A stretch of 64,000 nucleotides of DNA, taken from contig CAQIBN010000004.1 in assembly GCA_948805675.1 (NCBI GenBank), positions 74,569-138,568 of the forward strand, written 5' to 3'. The DNA comes from an uncultured Clostridia bacterium. Its GTDB lineage: Bacteria > Bacillota > Clostridia > TANB77 > CAG-508. Position 1 is the first letter of the stretch; each line of letters begins with the position of its first letter. Both the position numbers and the translations under genes were made by a program. Positions 8,626 to 17,977 of this stretch are shown here, one piece after another. Under the pieces are notes generated by a model, which did no database searches, was not told the origin of the DNA, and was given only the letters and a program-made list of their open reading frames with translations.

Positions 8626-10212
8626 ATGAAAGTAAATTTTGTAAAATATATTTTTATTATAATAGTTATATCTCTAATTGGATTTGCTGTTTATTTTATT
8701 TATAATAATGTAGGAACTAATAATAAAAATAAAGTAGAAGAAACAATACAAACAGTTCAGTATTCTAAAGAAATAACAATTGGAGTTTCAAAATATGATA
8801 ATATAAACCCAATTGTAACTAATAATAAAGAAATAATAAATATAAGTAAATTAATATTTGAGCCACTAATTAGTTTAGATGAAGAATATAAAAAAGAATT
8901 ATGTCTTGCAAAAGAATTCGCAAAAATAAATTCAAGTTCATATTTAATAAAGATAAATAATGATATAAAATGGTCAGATGGAACAAATTTAAAAGTGGAA
9001 GATGTTGAATTTACTATAAATAAATTAAAAGATGGAAATAATATATATTCAAGTAATGTAAGTGAAGTAAGTCAAGTTCAATTAATAGATGATTCCACAA
9101 TTAGAATTGATTTAAATAAAGAAAACGATTATTTTGAAGATAATCTAGTTTTTCCGATATTACAAAAAAGTAATTATATTAATGGAGATTTGTCTAAAAA
9201 TAATGGTATTATAAATGGAACAGGAATGTACAAAATTGTTAGTATAGATAACAATAAAATTGTTCTTGAAAAAAATTATAATTGGAGAGAAAAAGATAAA
9301 ATTTCTAAAATAGAAAAAATAAATATTTTACTTTTTTCAGATATGGGAGAATTATATAATAGTTTCAAAATTGGAAATATAGATATAATTCATACATCTA
9401 ATATAAATTATCAAGAATATATTGGTACTTTAGGATATAAAGTAAAAGAATATAAAGGAAGAGAATTAGATTTTTTAAGTTTAAATTGTGAGAACGAAAT
9501 TTTAAGTCAAAAAGAAGTAAGAAAAGCAATAGGATTTGCAATAGACAAATCTAATATTATTCAAGAAGTATATAATAATAAATATTATATATCAAATGGA
9601 GTTTTGGATTATGGAACATACCTTTATAAAAAAGAAAATGTAAGCTTAGGATTTAATAATGAACAATCAAAAAGGATACTTTCAGAAGCAGGATGGTTAT
9701 ATAAAAATAATAAATGGCAAAAGAAAAATAGTTTTGGAGTTACAAAAGATTTATCATTTAATTTAATTGTTCAAACAAATAATGAAAAAAGAATGCAGGT
9801 TGCAGAATTAATAAAAGAACAATTAAAACAAATTGGAATAGAAATATCAATCAAAAAAGTTAATGATACACAATATAAAGATTATCTTCAAAATAAAAAT
9901 TATGATATAATTCTTACAGGAATAAATAATGGATTTAGTAGAGATTTAGAATACTTCTATGGAGAAAATAATTTGGCAAAATATAATAACACTAAAGTAA
10001 AGGATATTATAAATGAAGTAAAAAAAATAAGTGATGATAAGTTAGTTTGTGAAAAATACAATACATTATTTGATATTATACAAGATGATATGCCATATAT
10101 TACTTTGTATCGTAATAAAAATATGCTAATATTAAATCAAAAGGTATCAGGAGAAATTAGTCCTAATAATAATTATTTGTTTTATAACTTTTGGACTTGG
10201 TGTAAACAGTAG
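8626..10212 (+). CDS. Peptide/nickel-type ABC transporter substrate-binding protein (SBP_bac_5)
   Basis: 528 residues. An N-terminal membrane segment (about residues 5-27) without a lipobox Cys suggests a membrane-anchored rather than lipidated protein. The body has the family pattern: ITIGVSKYDNINP, FEPLISLDEEYK, IKWSDGTNLKVEDVEFTI (the family's W-S-DG signature) and RKAIGFAIDKSNII. No permease or ATPase genes lie beside it, so it is an orphan; it may feed a transporter encoded elsewhere or sense peptides. The ribosome site AGGAGAG (8580-8586) is 40 bases from the ATG, with a perfect 8-bp hairpin (8585-8612) in between that would bring it within about 13 bases. Confidence 0.85.
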   Translation: MKVNFVKYIFIIIVISLIGFAVYFIYNNVGTNNKNKVEETIQTVQYSKEITIGVSKYDNINPIVTNNKEIINISKLIFEPLISLDEEYKKELCLAKEFAKINSSSYLIKINNDIKWSDGTNLKVEDVEFTINKLKDGNNIYSSNVSEVSQVQLIDDSTIRIDLNKENDYFEDNLVFPILQKSNYINGDLSKNNGIINGTGMYKIVSIDNNKIVLEKNYNWREKDKISKIEKINILLFSDMGELYNSFKIGNIDIIHTSNINYQEYIGTLGYKVKEYKGRELDFLSLNCENEILSQKEVRKAIGFAIDKSNIIQEVYNNKYYISNGVLDYGTYLYKKENVSLGFNNEQSKRILSEAGWLYKNNKWQKKNSFGVTKDLSFNLIVQTNNEKRMQVAELIKEQLKQIGIEISIKKVNDTQYKDYLQNKNYDIILTGINNGFSRDLEYFYGENNLAKYNNTKVKDIINEVKKISDDKLVCEKYNTLFDIIQDDMPYITLYRNKNMLILNQKVSGEISPNNNYLFYNFWTWCKQ

Positions 10213-10327
10213 ATTATTAATTCTTGATATGTTTGTATATAGTTTTAGTGGGGATGAATGTAAAAAATATAAAATAAAGGGTAAAGTAAAAAATATAAAA
10301 TAAAATTGAAAAATATGAAATTAGGTA

Positions 10328-10375
10328 TTGACAAAAAAAATTAATAGTATATAATAACAATACAAACAAATGTTT
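10328..10375 (+). promoter_or_regulatory. recA promoter with possible LexA-like operator
   Basis: TTGACA 10328-10333 and TATAAT 10350-10355 with a 16-base spacer. AAACAAATGTTT at 10364-10375 is an inverted repeat downstream of the -10 box and loosely resembles the Gram-positive LexA site (GAAC-N4-GTTC). The promoter is convincing; the operator is inferred. Confidence 0.55.
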
Positions 10376-10397
10376 AAAAAGAAATTGGAGGAATATT

Positions 10398-11456
10398 ATG
10401 AGTGCAGAAAATACTGAAAAAAGAAAAGCATTAGAAATGGCTTTAGGTCAAATAGAAAAACAATTTGGAAAAGGTTCTGTTATGAAATTAGGAGATTATA
10501 CAGCTATGAGTGTTGAAGCAATACCAACAGGTGCTTTAAGTCTAGATGTAGCATTAGGAATAGGTGGAATACCTAGAGGAAGAATTATAGAAGTATATGG
10601 TCCAGAATCATCAGGAAAAACTACTCTTACATTACATATGATAGCAGAAGCACAAAAAATGGGTGGAGAAGCAGCTTTTATAGATGCTGAACACGCATTA
10701 GACCCTGTTTATGCTAAACATTTAGGTGTAGATATAGATAACCTAATAGTTGCACAACCAGATACTGGTGAGCAAGCATTGGAAATAGCAGAAGCTTTAG
10801 TAAGAAGTGGAGCTTTAGATATTATTGTTGTAGACTCTGTTGCAGCATTAGTACCAAAAGCAGAAATAGATGGTGATATGGGAGATTCTCATATTGGATT
10901 ACAAGCAAGATTAATGTCACAAGCATTAAGAAAATTAGCAGGTGCAATAAATAAATCAAAATGTGTTATAGTATTTATAAATCAATTAAGAGAAAAAGTA
11001 GGTATTATGTTTGGTAGCCCAGAAACAACTACTGGTGGTAGAGCATTAAAATATTATTCATCAGTAAGACTAGACATAAGAAAAATAGAAAATTTAAAAC
11101 AAGATGGAGAGGTTGTAGGAAATAGGGCAAGAGTAAAAGTTGTAAAAAATAAAGTAGCACCACCATTTAGAGAAGCTGAATTTGATATTATGTATGGAAA
11201 AGGAATATCAAAAGAAGGTAATATAGTAGATTTAGCAGTTAACTTAGATATTATAGAAAAAAGTGGTTCATGGTTTAGTTATGATGGTACCAGAATTGGA
11301 CAAGGTAGAGAAAATGTAAAAAAATTCTTAATCGAGAATCCAGATATAATGAAAGAAGTAGAAACTAAAATTAGAGATAATTTTTCACAAGCATTTGAAA
11401 AAAGCTTAGGAGATGAATCATCTAATAATAAAAATGATAGTAAAGATGAAGAATAA
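10398..11456 (+). CDS. recA: Recombinase RecA
   Basis: Forms ATP-dependent filaments on single-stranded DNA for homologous pairing and triggers LexA self-cleavage. 352 residues. Seen: Walker A GPESSGKTTL near residue 66, EHALDP near 96, Walker B IIVVDSVAAL near 140, and QLREKVGIMFGSPETTTGG near 194 covering DNA-binding loop 2. The acidic C-terminal tail (DESSNNKNDSKDEE) is typical. Start ATG 10398 follows TTGGAGG. recX follows 14 bases downstream. Confidence 0.98.
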   Translation: MSAENTEKRKALEMALGQIEKQFGKGSVMKLGDYTAMSVEAIPTGALSLDVALGIGGIPRGRIIEVYGPESSGKTTLTLHMIAEAQKMGGEAAFIDAEHALDPVYAKHLGVDIDNLIVAQPDTGEQALEIAEALVRSGALDIIVVDSVAALVPKAEIDGDMGDSHIGLQARLMSQALRKLAGAINKSKCVIVFINQLREKVGIMFGSPETTTGGRALKYYSSVRLDIRKIENLKQDGEVVGNRARVKVVKNKVAPPFREAEFDIMYGKGISKEGNIVDLAVNLDIIEKSGSWFSYDGTRIGQGRENVKKFLIENPDIMKEVETKIRDNFSQAFEKSLGDESSNNKNDSKDEE

Positions 11457-11470
11457 GAGAGGTTTAAATC

Positions 11471-11920
11471 TTGTATACAGTAGATGAATTTGATAAACAA
11501 AAAACAAAAATTTTAAAATATATAATATTTAAAAAAAGAACTGAATATGAAGTTAGACAGAAATTCAAGAATATAGTAGAAGATGATTTACTTGAAGATA
11601 TTATTCAAGATTTAAAAGAAAATTTGTACATAAATGATAGTAATTATATAGAAAGAGCTATTAATGAATTTATGTCTATTAATACTCTTTCTATAAAACA
11701 AATAAAATATAAATTATATTCTAAAGGATTAAAAAGTGAATTGATAGAAAATTATATAGAAAATCATGAAGAAGAATTAAAAGAATATGAAAAAAATAAT
11801 GCGCAGAAAATTGTTCAAAAAAAGATTAATGCTGTAGAAGAAGAGAAATTAAGAAATTTTCTTAAGACTAAAGGATATAAAGAAGAAAGTATAAAAAGTG
11901 CTTTATATGGAGGAGAATAA
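11471..11920 (+). CDS. recX: Regulatory protein RecX
   Basis: RecX caps and disassembles RecA filaments. 149 residues, three-helix repeat composition rich in Lys, Glu and Tyr, with the family patterns RTEYEVRQKF and a C-terminal FLKTKGYKEESIKSAL. TTG start at 11471 behind AGAGAGG. It sits directly after recA, and its stop overlaps the scpA start (TAATG), so recA-recX-scpA are probably co-transcribed. Confidence 0.85.
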   Translation: MYTVDEFDKQKTKILKYIIFKKRTEYEVRQKFKNIVEDDLLEDIIQDLKENLYINDSNYIERAINEFMSINTLSIKQIKYKLYSKGLKSELIENYIENHEEELKEYEKNNAQKIVQKKINAVEEEKLRNFLKTKGYKEESIKSALYGGE

Positions 11921-12675
11921 TGCAAAATGTATTAACATTAGAAACAAATAAATATGCAATAAAAATAGAAAATTTTGAAGGTCCATTAGATTTATTATGC
12001 CATTTAATAGACAAAAATAAAATGAATATATGTGATGTTAAAATTAGTGAAATAACAGATCAATATATAGATTATATTAATGAAATGGAAGTATTAAATC
12101 TTGAAATAACTAGTGAATTCTTAATTATGGCATCAACTTTACTTTATTTAAAATCTAAAACTTTACTACCAGTAGAAGCAGAAGAGAAAGAAGAATTATC
12201 TGAAGAAGAACTTTTAAGAAGAATTATAGAATATAAAAAATATAAAGAGATAACAAAAATATTAAAGGAATTTTATGCAGAAAACAGTAAAAGAATAAGT
12301 AAACAACCAGAAGAGATTGAACTACCAAAACAGAAACTAGAAAGAAATTATAATAAGGAATTAATTCCTGAAATCTATTCAAAAGTAATAAATAAAAATA
12401 AATCAAGACTTAATAAAAACGCAAAAAATATTCAAAAAATTGCTATAACAGAAACATATAGTGTTGGAAGTAAAGTAAAGCAAATGTTTAAGGAACTAGT
12501 AAAAAACAAGAGGTTTGTATTCAATAGAATGTTTTCTGTAAATAGATGTAATAGAAACGAAGTTGTAACAGCTTTTTCAGGATTGTTAGAAATGTCCAGA
12601 AGAAGTAAAGTTATAACAAATCAATTAGAATTATTTGGAGATATAACAGTAGAAAAACAAAAAAGAAATACATAA
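11920..12675 (+). CDS. scpA: Segregation and condensation protein A
   Basis: ScpA is the kleisin that bridges SMC heads in the bacterial condensin complex. 251 residues. Seen: FEGPLDLLCHLIDKNKMNI at the N-terminus (SMC neck-binding helix), SEFLIMASTLLYLKSKTLLP, and the C-terminal winged-helix segment VVTAFSGLLEMSRRSKV with QLELFGDI. Start ATG overlaps the recX stop. The usual partner scpB does not follow; the next gene is a DUF2953 protein. Confidence 0.93.
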   Translation: MQNVLTLETNKYAIKIENFEGPLDLLCHLIDKNKMNICDVKISEITDQYIDYINEMEVLNLEITSEFLIMASTLLYLKSKTLLPVEAEEKEELSEEELLRRIIEYKKYKEITKILKEFYAENSKRISKQPEEIELPKQKLERNYNKELIPEIYSKVINKNKSRLNKNAKNIQKIAITETYSVGSKVKQMFKELVKNKRFVFNRMFSVNRCNRNEVVTAFSGLLEMSRRSKVITNQLELFGDITVEKQKRNT

Positions 12676-12752
12676 AATACATATAAGAATATTGATTAAA
12701 CTAATAAAAAGTGGAAAAAATAGTATTATAGAACTAAAAAGAGGGAATGTCT

Positions 12753-13448
12753 ATGATGCTATTTTTTTTATGTGTATTAATAATGTTTCTAGTTATACTT
12801 CTAGTAATTAGATATTCGTCAATAAGAATATCTATAATAAATTTAGAAATAGCTACAAATAGTAAAGATATTATAAATAATTATGAATTACAATTTGGTA
12901 TTTATTTTTTTAATAAAATAAGAATCTTTAAATTTACAATAAATGAAAAGAGAATAAAAAAGCTACAAAATTCAAAATTTATAAAAAGACTATCTAAAGT
13001 TGATTTTGGAAAAGTTACTAAAAAGTTAGAGAAAAGAATAGAAAATAAAGTTTTATACAACTATAAGAATTTTAATATATTAAATATTATAAAAGTATTA
13101 TTAAAAGAAATAAAACCTGAAATATCAAAAATTAAATTTAATTTAAAAATTGGATTTGGAGATATTATTATTACAACATTTGCTATTCCTATTATTTCAA
13201 CATTAATATCATTTTTCCTAAAATTATCAGTCAAAGACTTGAATTCAGAAAATAAAAAAAGAGAATACTATTATAAAATAGAGCCAATATATAATAAAAA
13301 TATAATTAATTTAAGATTAAATTGTATAATAAATGTAAAAATAGTACATATTATCAATATAATTTATATCTTTTTAATAAAGAAAAGGAGAAGTGATAAA
13401 TATGAACGAGCATCCTATAGAAGGTCTTATGGTTACAGCCATGAATAG
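12753..13448 (+). CDS. DUF2953 membrane-anchored protein
   Basis: One N-terminal membrane helix (about residues 1-20), then a basic, Ile/Lys/Asn-rich domain and a second hydrophobic stretch near residue 135 (IIITTFAIPIISTLISFF). DUF2953 proteins are found next to ytfJ in spore-formers, which fits. ATG 12753 is preferred over 12747 because GAGGG (12741-12745) is then at normal spacing. The 3' end overlaps gerW by about 47 bases, so the two are coupled. No known reaction. Confidence 0.7.
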   Translation: MMLFFLCVLIMFLVILLVIRYSSIRISIINLEIATNSKDIINNYELQFGIYFFNKIRIFKFTINEKRIKKLQNSKFIKRLSKVDFGKVTKKLEKRIENKVLYNYKNFNILNIIKVLLKEIKPEISKIKFNLKIGFGDIIITTFAIPIISTLISFFLKLSVKDLNSENKKREYYYKIEPIYNKNIINLRLNCIINVKIVHIINIIYIFLIKKRRSDKYERASYRRSYGYSHE

Positions 13449-14034
13449 CATTAGAGATATGGTAGATGTAAATACTATAATTGGAGAACCTATTGAGGCT
13501 CCAGGAAATATAGTAATTATACCAATTTCAAAAGTAGGTTTTGGTTTTGCATCTGGAGGAAGTGAATTTAATGGAGAAACAATAGATGAATATAAAAAGA
13601 AGGATAAAGAAGAGGCTATACAATATAGATTACCATTTGGAGGAGGAAGTGGAGCCGGTGTAAGTATTACTCCAGTAGCATTTTTAGTTGTACAATCTAA
13701 TAATGTAAAATTATTACCAGTAAACCATACATCATCAATAGATAAATTATTAGATTATGTTCCAGATTTAATAGAAAAAGTAAATAGTATGTTAAATAAA
13801 CAAATGCAAAATAAAAAGGAAGAAAAAAAAGAAGAAAGACAAGAAGAAAGAAGAAAAGATAAAGAAAAAATGGAGTATCTACAAACTTTAAAAGAAGAAT
13901 TTGGAGAAGAAACAAAATCTAGAACTAAATCTAAAACCAGTAAAGGTGTAAATAAAAAAGTAACTCCAAAAACAAAGAAAAATATAGAGATTGAATATGA
14001 TGAACAAGATTTTATATTTGATGAGGATGAATAA
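13402..14034 (+). CDS. gerW: Spore germination protein GerW (YtfJ) with charged C-terminal extension
   Basis: GerW/YtfJ is an inner-spore protein that affects germination. The family core is residues 1-133: HPIEGLMVTAMNSIRDMVDV, GEPIEAPGN, VGFGFASGGSEF, and the glycine-rich GGGSGAGVSITPVAFLV. ATG 13402 is chosen for its spacing to AAAGGAG; a GTG at 13393 is too close. The last 75 residues are a highly charged Lys/Glu/Arg coil ending in an acidic FDEDE, longer than the usual family member. Confidence 0.88.
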   Translation: MNEHPIEGLMVTAMNSIRDMVDVNTIIGEPIEAPGNIVIIPISKVGFGFASGGSEFNGETIDEYKKKDKEEAIQYRLPFGGGSGAGVSITPVAFLVVQSNNVKLLPVNHTSSIDKLLDYVPDLIEKVNSMLNKQMQNKKEEKKEERQEERRKDKEKMEYLQTLKEEFGEETKSRTKSKTSKGVNKKVTPKTKKNIEIEYDEQDFIFDEDE

Positions 14035-14074
14035 AGGATTTTAATATTTTAAAGCACTGTAAACAAATTTTTAT

Positions 14075-14120
14075 ATAATATGAAGGTTTAATTATAAGTA
14101 ATAAAACCTTCATATTATAT
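14075..14120 (+). terminator. Terminator of the recA-to-gerW run
   Basis: Perfect 15-base arms, ATAATATGAAGGTTT and its complement, with an AT-rich tail. Confidence 0.75.
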
Positions 14121-14191
14121 AAATGTAAAATTATGGTGTTAATTTTTATGGATTATAAAAGTTAGTAAAAATATTTACAAGATGTAAAAAA

Positions 14192-14266
14192 TTGACAAAC
14201 AACAAAAAATTATGTAAAATAAAATTATAAAGTATTATACTTTTTCATAATGCTAATTAGCATTAT
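14192..14266 (+). promoter_or_regulatory. Promoter and perfect 20-base palindromic operator before the integrase
   Basis: TTGACA at 14192-14197 with TAAAAT at 14215-14220 (17-base spacer). Downstream at 14247-14266 is a perfect palindrome, ATAATGCTAA/TTAGCATTAT, 43 bases before the integrase ATG. Its place downstream of the -10 fits a repressor site. Confidence 0.5.
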
Positions 14267-14308
14267 ACATAATCAAACAATATTATATTATTTAACAGGA
14301 GGAAAAAA

Positions 14309-15342
14309 ATGGCAAGAAAAGGTGACCTATTTGGAGACGGAAGGATGGAAGATGGGAAACAAGAATAAGAGTTGGAGACAAATGTAAGAGTATATATGGT
14401 AAAACCAAAAAGGAAGTTAAAGAAAAGTTAAGAAACTTAAATAATTCTGCTAATGGGATAAAATTTTTGGAGCAGTCAGAGGCTTGGTTAAAACAAAAAC
14501 GGAATACAATAAAAGAATCTTCATATACAATATATTTTGGTATTGTGAAGAAATATTTAAATCCATTTTTTGGAGAAATATTAGTTAATAAAATTGATAA
14601 AAAAATGATTGAAAGCTTCAAAAATAGCTTGAACAATGAGTTAAATAACAGAACAAAAGTAGAGATTATTAGAGTATTAAATGCTATTCTTTGTTTTCAA
14701 AAAGAAAAAATAACAGCTCTTGACAGTAAAGCTACAATGTCAAATGACTGTAGTAAAAAGAAAATCTTAACAAAAGAAGAATTTGTAAAATTTATTAAGT
14801 ATCTAGGAAAAGATACTGATTTGATTAAATTGGGCATATTATTACTTATATGTACAGGTATTAAAATTGGAGAACTATGTGCTCTAAAATGGGAGGATAT
14901 AAGGATTCAAGAAGGATATGTAATCATCAATAAAACAGTGCAAGATTTCTCAAAAAAAGCTGTAAATAGAATGTCTAAAAAAGAATTAGTTATCAGTAAA
15001 GTAAAAGAAAGAAAAATACCACTTATGGATTTCTTACAAGACGAACTAGCAAAACAAGAGAAGTCTAAAAATTGTTTCTTACTAACAGGTACATTAAAAT
15101 GGTATGATAGATTTAAAATGGAATATGAATTAAAGCAGATTTTAAAGGATGCAAGTTTAAAAGAAGATTTTACATTTACAAAGTTAAGAGATTCTTTTAT
15201 TTTAATTGCAATTGAATCTGGAATGGACTTAAGAGCTCTTTGTGACATACTTGGCATAGATTTGAATTCTATTAAGAAATATTTGAAAAATATTCCAATA
15301 AAGGATACAAGACAAGAAATAAAAAAATTATGCTTAATTTAG
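14309..15342 (+). pseudogene. Tyrosine recombinase/integrase, frameshifted near the N-terminus
   Basis: ATG 14309 behind AACAGGAGG begins MARKGDLFG, a normal integrase arm-binding start, but this frame stops at 14366-14368. The family sequence continues in the -1 frame from about 14338 as RKDGRWETRIRVG and runs to 15342. It includes a core-binding domain and a catalytic domain with the ICTGIKIGELCALKWEDI motif (catalytic Arg expected here) and a C-terminal LRDSFILIAIESGMDLRALCDILG segment. At the usual H-x-x-R box a Lys/Leu-Arg-Asp-Ser replaces His, so activity is doubtful. A -1 (or +2) shift differs from the C-GGN sites. CGG at 14338 is read as Arg. No att site was recognised. Confidence 0.75.
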
Positions 15343-15366
15343 TTAAAAAGAAATTAAACAATTAAA

Positions 15367-15415
15367 AGAAATGGTGTAATTATCTAAGAATTGATAGTTA
15401 CACTATTTCTTTTTA
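15367..15415 (+). terminator. Terminator of the integrase gene
   Basis: AGAAATGGTGTAATTATC / GATAGTTACACTATTTCT arms and TTTTT. Confidence 0.75.
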
Positions 15416-15476
15416 CTGTTAAAGTATTAATAATATATATTTAAAATATAAATTGATTTATTTGAGTGATATGATT

Positions 15477-16722
15477 TTATCTAAGTAAACATAACCAATT
15501 TTTATACAAAAATGATACCATATTCATTAAACCATTTTTCTTAATTTCTTTATTTGATATAATATCAACAGTTCCAATAACTTTTCCATCTAAAGTAAAG
15601 CATGCTTCACCGATTTTTTGTCCCTTAATAATAGGTGCTGATAAATTTTCTTCAATTGATATATTTTGAGATATATTTTTATCTTCACCTTTTTTTAATA
15701 AAGTACCGAAAGTCATCTTTAAAAATTGCATCTAGTTCAGTTTGTATTCCTTTTGTAACATTTACTTTTTTTATCAAATCATCTTTTTTTGAAAGTTCTT
15801 TGTATGAATAATTATTAAACCCATAATCTAATAACTTTTGTGCTTCAGAGAAACGTTGTTTAGTAGTTGGAGCTTTCATTATTACTGCTATTAAAGATAG
15901 TCCATTTCTTGTTGCACTAGCAGATAAGTTATATAAAGCAAGTGATGTAGAACCTGTTTTTAAACCTGTTGCACCTTGATAATTTCTAATTAATTTATTT
16001 GTGTTTACAAGTTCAGATTTACCATCTCTTAAGCTATCCATCCAAATTGTTGTATAATTTGTAATTAATGGATGTTTTGTTAATAATTCTTTGGACATTA
16101 AAGCAATATCATAACTTGATGTAACATGACCATCTTCATCAATACCATGGCAATTTTTGAAACATGTATCATTCATACCCAATTCTTTTGCACGAGTATT
16201 CATTTTTTCAACAAATGCTTCTTGGCTTCCTGCCAGATATTCTGCCATTGCTACAGTACAATCATTAGCAGAAACAACACAAATTGCTTTTAACATTTCA
16301 TGTACTGTTAATTCCTCTGTTTCATTTAGCCAAATTTGTGAACCACCCATAGAGCTTGCATTAGAACTACAAGGAACTTTATCTTCTAATGATATTTTCC
16401 CAGAATCGATAGCTTCCATTATTAGCAAAACACTCATTACTTTTGTTACACTTGCAGGACGCAAATGTTCATGACAATTATGCTCATATAGTATTTGACC
16501 ACTATTTTGTTCTATTAATATAGCACTTCCAGATTCTAAATTTAATGAATTAGAATTTGATATTGATTCTGATTCATTTGCATTTGTTTGAAGAGTTTTT
16601 TCTAATGCATAAGTATCAGACCAGATATATGTATATTCAGATGCAATAACAATAGTATAAAAAGATAACATAAGTATTAATAAAATACATATTGATTTTA
16701 TTATTAAGTTTTTTAATGACAT
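15477..16722 (-). CDS. dacF: D-alanyl-D-alanine carboxypeptidase, DacF type, one C-GGT +1 site
   Basis: A penicillin-binding serine carboxypeptidase that trims peptidoglycan stem peptides outside the membrane; DacF-type members act in the forespore cortex. Signal/anchor helix at residues 8-28. Active-site motifs: SVTK (SxxK), SAND (SxN) and KTGS. ATG 16722 follows AGGAGG. The plain frame stops at 15685, just after in-frame CGG at 15708-15706. Skipping the C gives KDDF-GTLLKKGEDK and the C-terminal beta domain plus a short hydrophobic membrane tail, in total 414 residues, a normal size. Without the shift the protein would lose most of its C-terminal domain and its membrane tail. Confidence 0.9.
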
Positions 16723-16944
16723 ATAAAAAACCTCCTAGATAAGATAGTAAATCTTATTCAAGGAGAGTACAAAATATTCTTTTAAATTTTATTTATTATT
16801 ATTTATTTTGTTTATATTATATAATTTATTATAGTCTATATTTCTTTTGTTTTTTAGATAATGTATTAAATTTTATTGTAATATAATATATTATTATTTA
16901 TTTCTATTATAATTTTAGTTTGTATTTAAAATAAGAATAAAAAA

Positions 16945-17644
16945 TTATGATATTTTTACTATCTTAACTGTTACAGTATTTCCATCTGTACTTACATACA
17001 TTTTTATACTGTTAGGTAAATCATTTCTAAATTTTAAGTCTAAAGAATTATATGCAATAGTTGCATCTTTTCCTTTTTCTATATAGGGAACCTTTTTTCC
17101 ATGGTCGTGATGTTCTGTAACAGTTAAACCATTACATGCTAATATTGCATTATAAACAGTTGTACTTACTTGACAATTCCCTCCTCCTAAAGCTTGTTCT
17201 GTTTTACCATCAACTATTATATCTGCTTCTTTATATCCTTCTTGTGCAGTTGATTTTCCGTACTGTTTTACAAAAAGAAAAAGTTTTACCACTTTCAATT
17301 GTATATCCATTTAATTTAGAGCAAGTTATTCTAATATTATTTTGTCTATTTTCACGTTTATCTATAATATTTGTTGAGAATGATCCAAGTTCTGTTTCAA
17401 TTGGGGCAGGTGGTGGATTTGTATTTTCATTTCCTTCATTATTATTAGAAGTTTGGTTATTATTATTTTCATTAGTATTACTATTTTCATTAATAATATT
17501 ACCATTTGTACTTGTTCTACTTATTTCAGGATTTTGATTTTTTATTTCTTCTGGTTGATTATTTTCTTCTTTTTTTGTACAACCTGATAAAATTAGCATA
17601 ATTGTACATAATATTAAAAAATAATTTATAAATTTTTTTGTCAT
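16945..17644 (-). CDS. VanW-family lipoprotein, one C-GGA +1 site
   Basis: 232 residues after recoding. Signal peptide with lipobox LSGC near residue 23, an Asn/Glu-rich linker, then the VanW domain: SGKTFSFCKTV, GKSTAQEGYKEADIIVDGK, GGGNCQVSTTVYNA, and a C-terminal beta region. ATG 17644 is chosen because AGAGGTG lies 6 bases upstream. The VanW domain is split at in-frame CGG 17270-17268: the plain frame stops at 17231, and the remainder sits in the +1 frame beginning with GGA. FSF...TVG...GY is the family's own order, so the join is unambiguous. VanW's biochemical role is unknown; it is linked to the cell wall. Confidence 0.9.
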
Positions 17645-17977
17645 GTCTTGCACCTCTAAAAAATATTTTTAAATATATTAATAGTATTTGTATAAAAAAA
17701 TACAATATTCATAAAAATTAAAAAAATGAAAAATATGAATAAAAATTGTCTAAAATAATAACTTTTTATTTTAAAATATCAAATATTTGTAAAAGTAAAA
17801 TATAGTTAGTAAAAGTGATATTTAGAATAAGATTAATTATAAAAATATATTTATGTGAAAAGTTAAGTTCAATTATAAAGATGTTATATAAAAAAATAAT
17901 AAAAATACTTGTAAAAAATAAAAATATTGATATAATAAGTAAGAACATAAGAAAATACTTAAAAATGGAGGAATTTT

